A stretch of DNA of 64,000 nucleotides from Eretmocerus hayati (GCA_029851415.1 CM056744.1:91065907-91129906); one strand, 5' to 3'; positions 36,210 to 49,414 are shown, counted from the first letter of the stretch. Made by a program: numbers and translations. The notes: generated from the letters alone by a model not told the origin.

Positions 36210-39200
36210 CAAACCAAATGTTTCGATGGATAATTTGTTGGCAACCGGGCAATATGGAACGCGTGATCTCTGAAGGATGAACAATATGCTTTTCTGTTCA
36301 CTCACTGGTAGAGAATACCACTCACAGTTGTACCTGTCATTTAATCAAAATTGGATTACAAATGCTATCTGCCAAGCACCATTTTCCATTCTTATTGATA
36401 AGAGATTAGTAGACCATACGTCACATCGAATATCTTCCCGCTATGGTTAATTATTTCTTGTCCCATCAAACTCACAACTGCCATGGAGGAGTTGCACACG
36501 ATTATCAGTGAATATACCATTAAGTTTCTTGCAACCGAAGTTTCCACTGTGACCAGCTGAAATTGTTTGCAGCACTTGAAATGATAATCATCAGAGGCAT
36601 GAGTGGTCGAATAAGGTATATACAATTCCTTACTGTGAAGTATAGTGATGTCAATATCATTACACAGAAAAAGTTGGCAACTAGAGTTATATGTGTGATT
36701 ATTGCGTCAAACAGTTTGCATAACCTGAAAAAATCCTTATAAGCCAATTATTTGTGATAACATTACTCTCACAATATTTTTGAATGATTTGTTCAGTCAG
36801 TACCCAAAAGTCTTATGATGTAATTTGGCTGCTTCTGCAATATTTTTGCGGGTACACGCGGTGGAGATTATCTCAATTCCTTCCTCATCCAATACACGAA
36901 CAACAACGTTTTCTAGTCTATTACTGGAAATTTTCGATTCAGTCAATATGAGATAAGTCAATGATAATCGAATCACTCCAAGTTATAGAAGTTGAAAGCT
37001 CTTGATACTTAGATGAAGTTACTTCAGTACTTTATGGAAATAAATTCACCATCATGATATTCTCTGAATGACATACCTTACTATTGCAAATAGTCCACAA
37101 ATGTGTGCTATTCCAAGAATAAAAATATTGATCAGAACAGCTCCGAGTATTGTGTTGAAGGAAAACCATGCAATTATGTGAAATTCTGACAAAATCGGAT
37201 AATCTTCTTGTTCAAAAAGTACGTATGAACATCGAAGTAGCCGAAACTCTAGTTTTGCCCCATTCTTAGCCGTAGTTGAGATACGCATCATAGCCAATCC
37301 CATGACTGCGTAATAAACTGCGAATATTATAAGTATGAGCATTCAAAATGGAAGTGGGAAGAAACAGGATTTTTTGGAACCGACAGTTTTTGGATGAATT
37401 ACAAGGATACATCATAGAATAAGAATACGCTGCTAAAAGAGATTAGCAGAATGCTTTCTCAAAGCGGTATCTATTAGTTATTAGGAAAAATCTCACAACC
37501 AATCAACCACTTATGCTATGATCAAAAGATGACAATATCCTCTTATTGATATTTCATTCAATTATTATTAATAGATAATGGCCTCGGAGAATTTTGGGTT
37601 TCGCCCCTTTTGGCCAAACCTACGAAGAACTCATCTTCCTTGCCCCACATGTGTTGTGCGCGGTTGTATGTCAGAGTTTCTTCCGTATAATTCACCCGAT
37701 GAACTTCATTTTTTCCAGAACTTTGAAGATATTACTGAAGAATGAGATCAGAGATATCCCAACTGTCCCTCCTCGATCAAAAGTGATTCATAGACGTTTA
37801 AACTACAACTGATAAAATCTCGCTTCTTAATTCATCTCGGAAAATGTTTCGCCTGTCCGTTCTGAGAATCCTTGATCATCGAACTTTAGCTCAATCTCAT
37901 TGTTTTTGAAAGCGCTACAACTTTTATCCGAAACATTTTCTGGTCCGACCATTACTCGAGCACAGGGTCGCAGAAAACTCTTTTCTTAGACCTTTGACCC
38001 CTGATGAAAATTTGTTTCCTCAACTTTTTTCAGTCACACTTCCTGACTTTGTGATCTACTCATCGTCCGCTTTCAGAATCACAAACGAGGGGAGCACGAA
38101 CCTTGTTGGGTCCTGGACCTTGACGAAACTTTGGGAATCTTCTTGTTTTGGTGAGAAATGAAGGTACCCAAGAGGGTTTCGTCCAATGAACCTCCTATCC
38201 TAAGATACAGCCATGGAGGTTATACCATTGTCAGTAAATCTATATGTGTGTCATTTTAACATGCGCCTATATGGACAATGCTAATCTCTATAGCTCTATC
38301 TCGGGAGAGGAGGCCTATTGGACAAAATTCGTTTGGGTACGTTCATTTCTCATCAAAACAAGAAGATTCCCAAATTTTCGTCAAGGTCCAGGACCCAAAA
38401 GGTTGGTGCTCCCCTTGTAAGTGTGACTCTGTAGTACTTTATGGAGATGCAAATATGTAAGTAGACCGGATTATGATGAGAAAAGATATTTCAATAAAAG
38501 AAAAAAAACGAGATTTGAGCAATATTTACTTGAAAAGCCTCCAAATTGGACGGGACTGAGACAAAAGAGATGCCAAAATACCGTCCTCATCTTTGAATGG
38601 TACTCTACGAGTCCTAGGAAATCAAAAGTTGATCAGGTGAAAGGTGGGAAAGAAAACGTGGCAAAGAATAGCAACAACCCATACACACGGACAAAGGGCC
38701 GCAAAGGTGAGTCTCTCATAGGTTTGGAATGCTTCATCGAGAGAAAGTGTTACCCACAATCGATTAATTTTGGCAGGAGGAACAAGATGATGTAAATTTC
38801 ACTGAGATGAAATGAATTTTATTCAAAACAATATTCGGTTAACTGGAAAGATTGAACAAAAATTTGCTGTCACAAAAACAACCCTTTCTCTTTAGAGAGA
38901 GGGGGAGAGAGAGAAGAGCAAAATAGCAAATTAAGTGGGGTCTGCCCAGACAGAGCATATCATTGATCCCTACGAAGATCTCAATGTTTCAGGCCCCCTA
39001 CGAAGGATAGCACGTCTTGCCTTCTCCCACGCAGTGGCGGATCTGGGGACCGATCTTGGGTGGAGGGATCGGGTCTTGAGGAGGGCGCTTTGCGAAATTT
39101 TCCGGTCGCACCCTCCTATGTTCCCCGTGCAAAATTTTTTTCCATAGGGGGGGGGGGCGGTTGCCCCTACCGCCCCCCGCTGGATCCACGCCTGCTCCCA

Positions 39201-41072
39201 CGAAAACGAACACGTTTCGATTCTATCACGAAGACTCGCACGTTTGGCGTGGTCTAGCACATTCCCAAACTCGCACGGAGTCTAGCACATTGAAAAGAGC
39301 TACTTTTTGCCTTAAAATTGAAATTTTGGTTCCTTCACTTTCTAATGATGAGACTGCTAATGCCCGTCTCAGAATTTGAAAAGTGTTTGTCTTCATGTAC
39401 GCGTTTCTCAAACGTATACTGGTCTTCGTGTAAAATGTCGAGATATCATATCATTCTGAAAATAATTGATATCATATCATTCTGGAAAGATCTTTCTGAA
39501 AATATGCTAGTCTTTGTGTGAGTTGAGAGGTGTGCCAGTTATCTACAAACATGCTAGTCCTGGCGATTGAGCCGAAACGTGTTGGTTTTCGGGGGCCAAG
39601 GCAAAACGTGCTAACCTTTCAGATAAGTGTGGCACACACGATATTTCTCTCATGTCTTCCAGTCTTTCAGTAAATGGCTGATGAAACTTGCAGAAATAGT
39701 TGAGAAAAAAATTAATCTGAGAAAAAAGACAAGAGCATTATGAAATTCTTTATTGTAATTCAGTCCTGGTGACGCAATTCTGTTCTAAAAATTGTTGGAA
39801 TAAAACACATCTCGTATGAATTTGTTTCGACCAGAGTGGCTCGATTTTGAAATGTTTCCTCCTCACATTTGGAATCACCTCAAAATACGCTGCTAAAAGT
39901 GATTGGCAGAATGCTTTCTCACGGCGTTATGTGATGATAATTTTAACGAAAAAGAAAGTACCCTATATTTTGAGTTTTTCTTTTGAGGAAGCATTTCAGA
40001 GAGATTTGGGTCATCTGAAAAGAAGGGTTTTCCAACAATATCTATTGTTTGATTGAGAGAAAATTTTGATATAGTCGGTTTAAAGATTATTAAACTGGAG
40101 TCCTTTGTGGAAATTTCCTTCCCCCGAAAGAATCTTCATTTGAATAATGTTTAACGGACTTTATGAAAATTTCGTATCAGCCAATCGATTCAGAACGGTC
40201 CATAAGTAAGTCTTTAGGTCATTAGAATTGAGATAAATGAGTCCTAAAGGATGATACGAGGAAAAAATGAATATTAATTCTAATTTTCTACTATTTTTTG
40301 AGTTATTCTTTTGAGGAAGCTTCTTATAGAGATTCGGGTCATCTAGACTGAGGTTTTTTTAACAATGTCCATCGTTTGGTTCAGATGGAATTACGATGCA
40401 GTGGGTTTGAAAAGGGTTTTAATGAAATTTTTGGTGAAAATTCTGATTTTTTCGGAAATTTGAGATTTGTGAAGACTCAATAAAATGTCGGTATTAACCA
40501 ATCGATAGATAATGCAGGAAAAACCATAGTTTAGGTCATTGAAATTGAGATAAATGAGTCATAAAAGAAGGTACGAGAAAAAAATGAATATTAAGAAAAA
40601 TTTCCCTTTATTTTTTGAGCTATTCTTTAGAGGAAGCTTTTTAGAGAGATTTGGGCCTTCTAGTCTGAGGTTTTTTTTAACAATATCTATCGTTTGGTTG
40701 AGACGGAATTTCGATGCAGTAGGTTTAAAAAGGGTCAAAATGAAATTTTTGGTGGAAATTTTGATTTTTTCGAAAATTTGAGATCTGTGAAGATTTTATA
40801 AAATTTCGGTATTAACCAATCGATAGATCTTGCAGAAAAAATCATAGTTTAGGTGACTCAATTCGTGATGAGACCGTGTGAGAAAAAGATATTTATGTAT
40901 TAAGAGTCGAAATTTGAGCTGTTTTGCTCTAAACACCCCATGGATCAAATTTGACTGGGAGCTGAAAGCTGCCAAATCGCTGGGCTCTCAGAAATTGGAT
41001 TCTGTACAACTTGTAGAAAGCCAAAAACTGATATAGTGAACAGTAAAAGAGAAAGCGTGTCAGATAGAAAAC

Positions 41073-41112
<40 letters not shown>

Positions 41113-44021
41113 CAAAGGGGTGAAAAGATGAGTCTCTGACCGATTTGGAAGGCCATTAGGAGGAAAAGTGTTACCTACAATTGGTAGATTTTGGCGAGAG
41201 GAAGAGAATGGTCTAAGGCTTTTTCAGATAAATGGAATTTTGTTGAAGAAAATATTGGTTTTAGTGGAAAATTTGATCAAAATTTTGCTGGGGTGAAAAC
41301 AAAGCTTTCTCTTTAGAGAAAGCAAAATATCTGTTGCATCACCTGTAATGAACCAACTCATCTTACTGCCAAGACTCGTATAACCATGTAGTATTTCTCG
41401 TTCGCGAGGGTCCGTTATGCTATGAGAAACCATATATATTTCAATATCCACCAATCTAATCTGTCAATATCAAAATGTAAGTCAATCAGGATTTTTACAT
41501 ATTACGTAATAAATTGAATCAGATATCCAAAATTCGATCCATAGAATCCCGTGAACCATTTGTTGCGGAAATGCATAGTTTCACGCATTTTCATGACGCA
41601 GTGTGTAATATACAACTTCCATTGATTGATCCGTTCAGCCACGTGGCGATTTGCAAATAATTTGAAAGGAGGAAGAGGTCAATCGCCATGTGACTCTTTT
41701 GCCTTAACACGTTCGCTGCGGCGGCGCGCGGGACCCACCGGTGGGTTGCGTCTGTCCTTCTCTGTGTACTAAAGATTTTTGTCTTATGGGGTTTAACATT
41801 GCATGGGATCCACCGGTGAGTCCCGCCACACACGGGGACGGAAATGCAATTCTGGGTTTTGCAGCAAACGTGTTAAGCTCCTGAAAAAACTGACTCATGG
41901 ACAAGCTTTTTTCGTGGATCTTTGATGATCAATTTTCAGTTTGCGGACTTGACGTTACAGTATCCATACCTTTGAAGCGTTGCCGTACAAAATGAAGTAA
42001 TGCACGGTTAACACAGTCCCAAGTAAACACTCAATGATATTCTCTATCATATCCTCTAAATTCCCATTGCCAAATTTCACGACGAATGATATCTGTAATA
42101 AGGAAGAACGAAGCTTTCTTGGACTATTGAAAATACTCTAGGATTGAATCGTTTGGTAAATCTTTTTCTTTCATATTTTTTATTAGCTTGGTAAATCTTG
42201 ATCATATCATCCAACTTTTCCCTGGGTTATTTGATAATGTTGCTAATTCACCGACAAAACCTTACAAATTTGTTATACGAAGAAGTTATTAAAGCCAATT
42301 CGGAGTCCCAACCAGAAAGATAGTATCCCGCCTGTGTATTGAAATTTCCAATCAAACGAGCCCTCCCACGTCCAAAAATTCTAAATCTAGTTCGCAAGAA
42401 ACATGAACGAATGTGAGCATCGAGCAGGATACCTCGCTCAGTAAGCTAAAGAACTATAATCCTCTTGAGAAAGAGTGCATATGCTTCGTCGTGAAATTAC
42501 TCATTCGATTGGAAATTTTATGATGTTCCGCCTGCATTATTCATTCTGGGACAAAAATAAGAGGGTCAAATGCTGTGAGCGAAAACATTCCTAACGCTAA
42601 CCGATCGCATGCATAGGCCGATCGAAGCGCCATCTGTTAGTCGAGCTATCTGGATTCGCTCCGGACTGGCCTCAAGTCATTCGGCGCGTCTTGACGTCTT
42701 ATTCAAAACGCTGTGCTCAGAATTCATTTTCACCCATTTGTATTTTTGAGAACTGTAGAAAACAGGGTGGCCGCAGTCAACCCGGAATCCTGACTATGGC
42801 CACCTTCGTTGAGCACCGCAAACTTGTTGCACCTCCCGATATAGAAACGGGTATTCTCTCCTCGGACCCCTTTATCTGATCATGAACAAGTCCAGAGACA
42901 CAACATGTCAGTCTCATAAAATCCTACCGATGAACTTGAGACTTGCCGCACTCGTTTGAACAACGAAATGAAGCCGAGTACTCTGGGGTGGCCCAAATTC
43001 AAGCCGGGGAACCGGACGATTCAAGAAATATGACAGGTTTACGTTAGAATTTTTGTTAGGAATGACCGCTGGAGTGGTCAAAGTGACTCAGGGTGCCTCC
43101 AAAAATCACAAGTTGTCGTTCAAATCGTTTTTGGGAATGGCAGCTGGGGTGTCCGAAGTCTACCCGGGGATACCAGAAAAGTTTTCGTTCAAACGTTCCT
43201 TCTAAATAACTGTCGCATCTAAATTCAATCGGCAAGAGCCTAAAATGTAGGTTACGTCATGGAAAGATGTTCTAATAGGTATTTGCAAGTCAAAGTCAGC
43301 TTATTTTGTTGATTTTTTCTGGCATAGATCGAAATGCTTCGACCTTTGCACCTTCAGAGCCTCGTATGGTTGCGAGGATGCATCTGAAGGATTATGATGG
43401 AATTTCGGGAAAGATGAGATGAGGAACATTATGGGGAATTTTGATCCTACGCTGACATTGTGCATGTTTCGCCTCATTTCTCGGGCTAATCAGAAGGGTA
43501 GAATAGCAAGAAGAGTTCACCACTGACAACCAACCACTCGAGCATTGTAAAAGAACCACAACTTAGGTTATCACAATTTTTTGTGATTGCTACCCCAAAT
43601 GTCAAAGCGAGCCATACAGTTGTTCGTATATTGCTGAATAACCCTTCGAGGACTCTCATGCTTCTAGTAAAGAGGAAAGAGAGCTCCCATGACTAAGCTG
43701 GAGTTGCAGGCATCTACGTTTGTGATAGAACTAGCCAGGTTTTGAAATTTGATTAGAAGAGGATATATACGTTCCGGTAGGAGATGCTTTTATCCTTGAG
43801 ATTTTCTAGCATCTCTTAACAGAAACTAACAAACTCACCAACGCAAGCAACATGGCCACATTCACGATGCAAAAGATAGAGCAGCTCAATCTCCTCCTGA
43901 GATTCGATTGGTAAGGGGATAACCCGATAAGTTCCATTAAAACTAAGGTGTGTTTCCATTGTTTCTCCTCTGTTATCCTCGTTTCGAGTCGATTTTGAGA
44001 CATTCCCCACTTAAAAAACAT
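36210..44021 (-). CDS. Odorant receptor (insect 7tm_6 family), 8 resolved exons
   Basis: Exons on the minus strand: 44021-43839, 42092-41970, 41460-41343, 37317-37077, 36923-36804, 36724-36634, 36556-36420, 36333-36210. All introns are GT-AG (intron 1 starts GTGAGT) and splice phases agree at every junction, giving 379 codons without a stop. Exon 1 holds LVLMELIGLSPYQSNL and TM1; exon 2 has LEDMIENIIECLLGTVLTVHY (TM2); exon 3 has DPREREILHGYTSLG; exon 4 spans TM3-TM4; exon 5 is the loop ending AKLHHKTFG; exons 6-7 hold TM5-TM6 with GQEIINHSGKIFDV; exon 8 has YNCEWYSLPVSEQKSILFIL and the family's QRS..P motif. Insect ORs are inverted 7-TM ligand-gated channel subunits that pair with Orco in sensory neurons. 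Length fits the family (about 380-420). The last short exon is uncertain. The ligand cannot be inferred. Confidence 0.93.
37428..37466 (+). mobile_element. 5' terminal motif of a DINE-like element (fragment D)
   Basis: CGCTGCTAAAAGAGATTAGC followed by AGAATGCTTTCTC matches the 5' ends of copies B and E. It may belong with the 3' part at 38470-38925, the two being separated by the MITE at 38085-38418 and unrecognisable sequence. It lies in receptor intron 3. Confidence 0.6.
38085..38418. mobile_element. Foldback MITE, copy 3 of the CAAGGGGAG group
   Basis: Nearly full match to the element at 6745-7077 (GGGAATCTTCTTGTTTTGGT on the left arm, complement on the right). Ends read GAGGGGAGCACGAACC and GGTTGGTGCTCCCCTTG. 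Located in receptor intron 3. Confidence 0.85.
38470..38925 (+). mobile_element. DINE-like element, 3' part (copy C)
   Basis: Shows ACACACGGACAAAGGG, GTGAGTCTCTCATAG, AAGTGTTACCCACAATCGAT and TTTGCTGTCAC in the order seen in copy E, then a degraded hairpin (CTTTCTCTTTAGAGAGAG, about 38884) and the CAAAATA end. The microsatellite is almost lost here. Confidence 0.7.
39024..39202. mobile_element. Short hAT-type MITE with 8-bp target-site duplication
   Basis: A 163-bp element (39032-39194) starts CAGTGGCGGATCTGGGG and ends GCTGGATCCACGCCTG. It is flanked exactly by CTCCCACG on both sides, the 8-bp duplication expected for hAT. A G run at 39148-39157 is internal. It lies in receptor intron 3. 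Confidence 0.85.
39888..41329 (+). mobile_element. DINE-like element, most complete copy (E)
   Basis: Runs from CGCTGCTAAAAGTGATTGGC and AGAATGCTTTCTC through two to three ~316-bp AT-rich units (repeated at 40239 and 40556), then an (AC)n tract, then the conserved GATGAGTCTCTGACCGATTT and AAGTGTTACCTACAATTGGT blocks, to a perfect hairpin GCTTTCTC-TTTA-GAGAAAGC (41304-41323) and AAAATA. No protein is encoded. It sits in receptor intron 3, its end 13 bp from the exon 3 splice donor. Confidence 0.78.
41074..41109. repeat. (AC)18 microsatellite
   Basis: Uninterrupted AC dinucleotides, part of the DINE-like copy E; the equivalent (GT)n tracts in copy B lie near 20865 and 21717. Confidence 0.95.
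41704..41876. mobile_element. piggyBac-type MITE flanked by TTAA
   Basis: TTAA at 41704-41707 and 41873-41876 bracket a 165-bp element with inverted ends CACGTTCGCTGC and GCAGCAAACGTG. TTAA duplication is diagnostic of piggyBac-like insertion. Inside are two copies of a palindromic word (CCCACCGGTGGG and TCCACCGGTGAG). Located in receptor intron 2. Confidence 0.85.
42982..43200. repeat. Degenerate ~80-bp tandem repeat in receptor intron 1
   Basis: CTGGGGTGGCCCAAATTC, CTGGAGTGGTCAAAGTGAC and CTGGGGTGTCCGAAGTCTAC start three successive units about 80 bp apart, each followed by a C/G-rich word. A fourth outlier is near 42768. Units have diverged considerably. Confidence 0.5.
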
Positions 44022-47000
44022 TTATGAATCATAAAATGATATCAGTAAATATTTCTTCCACAAGAGAGTCACCGACATTTGAAGATAATGAAGATCAATG
44101 ATATGTCATGTATATCGGAGTGGTAACAAAATTCATTCAAGATTTCATCAGATTTTGTTGCTTGGTTATTTTTTGTTCGGAAACCCGTTCGAACCGCTTC
44201 ATTGTTGATATAATTATGACGATTATCTGGATCAGAGTCAGGATTTTTGTATAAACCCAGGCAGCAAATGGAAATCACGCAAGTTCAAAGAAATTGGAAT
44301 TGGAAGTGGGTGTTTTGTTACGAACTCTGATATACTAGTATATAATATAAGTACATTAGTAATCACGATTTCACTGAATGTTTGCTACAGTTACGGACAT
44401 TGATATCAGTTTGAATCTTACTCGAGTGGAAAATCTTGAACGTTCCATTCCCATGGAATTTTGGGCATTGATTGAGAATCTGATTGACTCCGTGGTATCA
44501 AAGTATTTCGATGAGGGGAAGATTGCACGATTCTGGCAGGGAAATCTCTACTTCTCTTTTAGACTTGATGAAGAATTAAGCGTGAGTGAGAAGTCGGAGA
44601 GTACTCTCATGCACAGATCAAAGTGAATAATACAAAATTAGAGTTTTCACTCCTTTTGAAGTCAGTTTCACTAAAGGTTCTAGAGGCGACTAAAACGTAT
44701 CGTCTGGAAAAACAAGCTGATTCTACGTGAATGAAAGTGTGGCTGACGTGTATCCCCTTCGTACCTAGGCAACAAGCATTATAAACCTCATTCTTTATTC
44801 AAAACCATTGGTAATTTTTTTTCAACTCTTGTCCCACATTTTGAGTTTATATAAGTTTGAACGATGATATGTTATTTGCGTCAGTGTTATTGTGCGTCAG
44901 TGTTTGATGTTATTTCCAATTCATGAGACTCTTCATACACAGTAGGATATTACGATGCAAATAATTACGAATGTATATCAAAGTCTGTTACATGAGTATT
45001 CGGATCAGGGTTCCTTGATCGAAATTTTCATGGTCATGTGAAAATTCCATAATCTAGAGACCTCGACTCTTCACAATTGGTTGCTGATTTCACACTACAA
45101 AAAGAAAACCTTGAATTGAGCTTAGATTCCAACTGAATTTCAGGCGCAACAAAATTCAGATACGACATTTGCGAAGTCAGAAAATTTTTTTCTGAAATGA
45201 GCATCAATCTTCAATCAAGCATCCGCTCGCACTGAATTTAATATTTGTGTCAATGTTTCTGAATTTTATAATAGGTTAGACTGTTTATGTTTGCCTTTTG
45301 GACTATGGAGTATCATGTTTCAGAGATTTTTGCACGAGCTCTGAAAGATCTTGGCGAATCTTGCAATCATAGTAAGGTGGAAGCTCTCATAGTAAAACGA
45401 AGAAGAGGTGCAAGTCCATTACATGCTGCAGGAAAACTCTGAGATTTTTTACTTCCTTTCGTGGAATAGTCTCGTACAGTGAATTTTGAAGGATATTTTT
45501 AAAAAACGAAACAGCGATACAGTCTAAGGGAAAATTTTGTCGGTATCTTTTCGCTTTATCCGAGGCTTTATCGGTGCACGATGTCGAATCACGCTCAGGA
45601 AAACTCTTCAAACCGTTCACTCGCATTTCCTTATCAATATGCCCCAACACAAGAATCTGTTGTGCTTAACCTTAAACTCAAAACAATATTGATTCGGGCA
45701 ATGTGTGTGAGCCGGGATAATAATAATAGTGTCATCCGACTCAAATTTAACCAGCGGCGATCCCAACTTTAAAAATTCGACACCAATTTGTAATGAAAAA
45801 TCATGATCCCCACGGCAGACTCTGAAATTCATCAAGATCATCTGGATATAATCGACCCGGCGAAAATTGCATTCTGAAAATCATAATCGAGCGATTTTCA
45901 GATGCAACATTAAGGACGCTGTGCATGCTGAATTCGAGATTTCCTTTTCATGAATCGTGGTTCTAGATAAATTGGTGAATCCTTTTACATTTCGCCTTTT
46001 GCGGAACAAATCTGAGATTGTTCAAGTGGGGATATGGACTTAACTCTGAATAATGCTCTGATCGGGGCCTAGATTCCAGAGCCGAGGGGTCGTGTGTGAG
46101 TAAAAAGAATGAGAGATGACGACATTGACTACGTTGATCCACTAATCATTCGTGCTCAACTCTTGACTGCAAATCCATTGACACATCTTTATTCGAATTG
46201 GTTTTTGAAAAATAATTCCTTCATATTCCTAAGACTGTAATTGCTCGCACCTACTTCTCGAAATTCAGAGTTATCATGAAACAAGTACGAGCGCCATGTC
46301 CGCTTCTAATACTTCTAGCTCCTACGCACGTTTCCCGCAGTCATTTAGATATTCACAGGCACCCCAAAATTTCTCAACGAAGTCTCTCGCAGCTCCGCGT
46401 GGAAATTAACGAATAATCACGTAGCCCCGCTGGCTCACAGAAATCTAGAGAGTGAGAGCAATATTCGTTCCTACCAGTCATTTTGAGCGAGCGGAAAATG
46501 TTCACAGGCGATGGTAACAAATCTCGCAAAGCGGAACTCATTGAAATTCGTAGTTTAGCGCGCCTCGAGCTTGCGGCGTTAGCGTACATTTATAGCAGAG
46601 TAACAGAAGGATGATGTGGTAGTGTGACGGGAGACGTGCGACGTTCGTCGCACATTTCCGATTTCGAATGAGGCACGGAATCGGGCGCGATGAGATTGCA
46701 TCCAACGCAAAGAACAGTCAAACAAACTCGATACACTCGCGCGCGCGGGCACGCAATTTCCGGTCCCGCATTACGACCCCTCATTCCACTCTATACACAA
46801 GGCGAGGGCTGCCCCGCGGCCAAATAATATCGCTCGCGTAATGAGTTCAAGTCAGATTCGTCGTCGCTTTCCCAAGAAACCCGCTAAACCAAAAACGAAC
46901 GAAGCCTGACGAAACTTCCGATAGACGCCGCTAGGGGGATGGGTGCATCGATTTTCTCGCAAGCGATGAAATCATAGGCGGTGGTAGAGCGCATAATTCA

Positions 47001-49200
47001 TGATTCTGGCTGGGATTGCGGTGGTGGAGTCGCGTGTTCTGATTGAATCTGACTCCTTTATACCGCAGCAGCGATATGAGAATCTCTATCGGGGCACAAA
47101 GCTCCCGACAAACCAGAAGCATCACGCGCGCCCCCGAGAGGTCGTTCGATTTCGCCCTGCACGCATACAACCCATACATATAGTATTTCCATTCGGCGAT
47201 GAGATTCTCTCGAGTTGCGAAACTCTCTGCGCGCTCGAGAGGTAACTCGAAATGAATTCGTAACGATGGTTCGGGCGATCGGGATTCGCAGAAATGAAAC
47301 AGCTTTCAACGATGGATAATCGAGTTTGGAATTTCTGAGCGCGAAGTAATCTTGGAGGTATCCTTGCGTGATCCGGAAGAATCGATGCTGCATTTTGTGA
47401 AGGCTTGGATCGAATCAATTCGTTAGCCGCGGTCGAGTTTGAAAATAGTACTCGGATTTGGTATACATTGGCAGGGGAAAGCGAGAGTTTTGGGAACAGG
47501 AGCTCGCTTACATTAATGCGGACATTCGATATACCGGCCTGGGGGCAGTGACGATGATGTTTTGGATTTCGAGTGTCCACACGCCACTACTGCTGGAAAT
47601 GGACGAGCCGAACGAGAGATGGTGATGTGAGCAGTATATGTGGATGACGAGGACCGTTTGCAGTCGTGGTCATATCACCCCCGAGGCAAATATGATGCGT
47701 GGGTTGGGCTGGAAGGCAGCAAGTGCACGTCGCGAATAATGACGTATCGAGTGAGCCATTACGTCCCCAGGGACGTCCTCGAAACTGATGCTCCGAGAGT
47801 TGACAGAGACGGTTGTGTAGTCCGTAGATATAAACACGTGGACTCGTAGCTCGTGATGGGCACGAAACTCAGATGACACTCGACAAATTAGACAGACTTA
47901 GATCCATACGTCTCTTGATCGATTGTCTCACAAAAAATTTCTGGAACGAGGAAAAAAATTTGGGATTGACAGAATTGTAAGTGAATCCAATCAAGCGCTA
48001 TGAGCCTTCGATTCGTTATGACTGGAAAATTTGACATGGAGAAACTACAATCTTATTTTTGCAAGAGTCACCTGGAATATACATATTATAAAATTCCAAG
48101 AATCCGGATTATGAGTGAATAATGTAGTAATAGTGTATTATGAGCAAACGATGGTTTTCGCACTTCGAGTGACTTTTTTAGGCCCGAGCCGCAGGCAAGG
48201 GTCTAACGAGAAAGCGAAAACCGTTGCGCCTGAGTATCATACTATGTTTTTTGATCTTCTGTGAGCAAATGAAAAATGACAAACAGCGTGCAAATGACTC
48301 ATTTGCGCATAGACGATCAAAAAAGATCTCGTACAAGAGGGAAAAATCTAAACTGCCCATCAATCTCTGAAGTTGAGTAATGAATAAAAATTATGGAATT
48401 CATGAGTAACTTCACTTTTTCTGTTTTTACCGGGTATCTCAAGAGTTTTCTGTGACAGTGGTGCGAAAGACGACAATACGGTCATATCTATCTGAGATTA
48501 ATTGAAAGTCTGTGTATAATTCTCACAGACCCTAGAGCGTCGGATCCTGAGTAAATGTCAGAAATAGAAATTTGAACAAAAATCCCCAACTTTTCTTTGC
48601 TTTTCTCCATTTATTATCAGTTCCGGCGACTGCATTCCTAAGCTATGGTCCAGATTTCATTTTTATGGATCTCTATGGCATCAGGAGTAATCGGGTTCAC
48701 GTGACACAGATTATCAATGTTCATCAGACGCTAATTGGTATATAATATGCATACCGACCTCAATATCAAAGTTGACGTATCATATCGAAGTGTTTCTTTC
48801 TTTCCAATTGATTACTATCCCAGACAACTCCACACACTTTTAAAGGATTTTACACCAACTTTGTTCCATTTGAATGATTAATTCAATAAAAATGCATTAC
48901 AGTCTCTTACTCCTGTACACCAAGTAGTGACATATTGATATCTGTTAGAATCTCGAATCAAAAATTTATCGAGTTAAGTGAGATCATTTTGCGTCATACG
49001 ACCTAGTTTTTGATTCCTGAATTAGATGACGCCAGCGTTTTCGAGTGATGCTCCGTCGTGCCCCGACAGCTCTTATGGGAGTCTCTTGCTGAAGGCTCGA
49101 AATGTCTTGCGCCGCGCGCGTTTTGTTGGATTTCATACGGGCTTTCCGTGTTGAGGCGGCGATCTGCAGCGCGTCGCACACATGACCTATATATAATAGG
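44022..49200. other. No supported gene
   Basis: A true-ATG 82-codon ORF at 44378-44626 (+) has protein-like composition but no recognised family. A GC-rich block at 46370-47880 carries overlapping ORFs on both strands, which looks like promoter or upstream-exon DNA, without an assignable product. No repeats stood out. Confidence 0.45.
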
Positions 49201-49414
49201 TAGGGGAGAGTGGGGCGAATTAGAACAAGCAAGATAGCTCGCTTGTGGGTGAGTCTAGGCTTCCGCCGCGTAAAAACATTTTCAATACTATCAGAGACAA
49301 TGGTTTTTATCCCGGTTAGATCTCCCGAAACGATACTAGGGATCCTCGCTGACGTAGGGGTGCTTTTTGGGGGCCTCACGCGGTTTATTTTCCAAATGCA
49401 AGATCACAAGCTGC

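Noticed and set aside
47122..47580. 152-codon ORF on minus
   Set aside because: In a GC-rich block with open frames on both strands; composition-driven.
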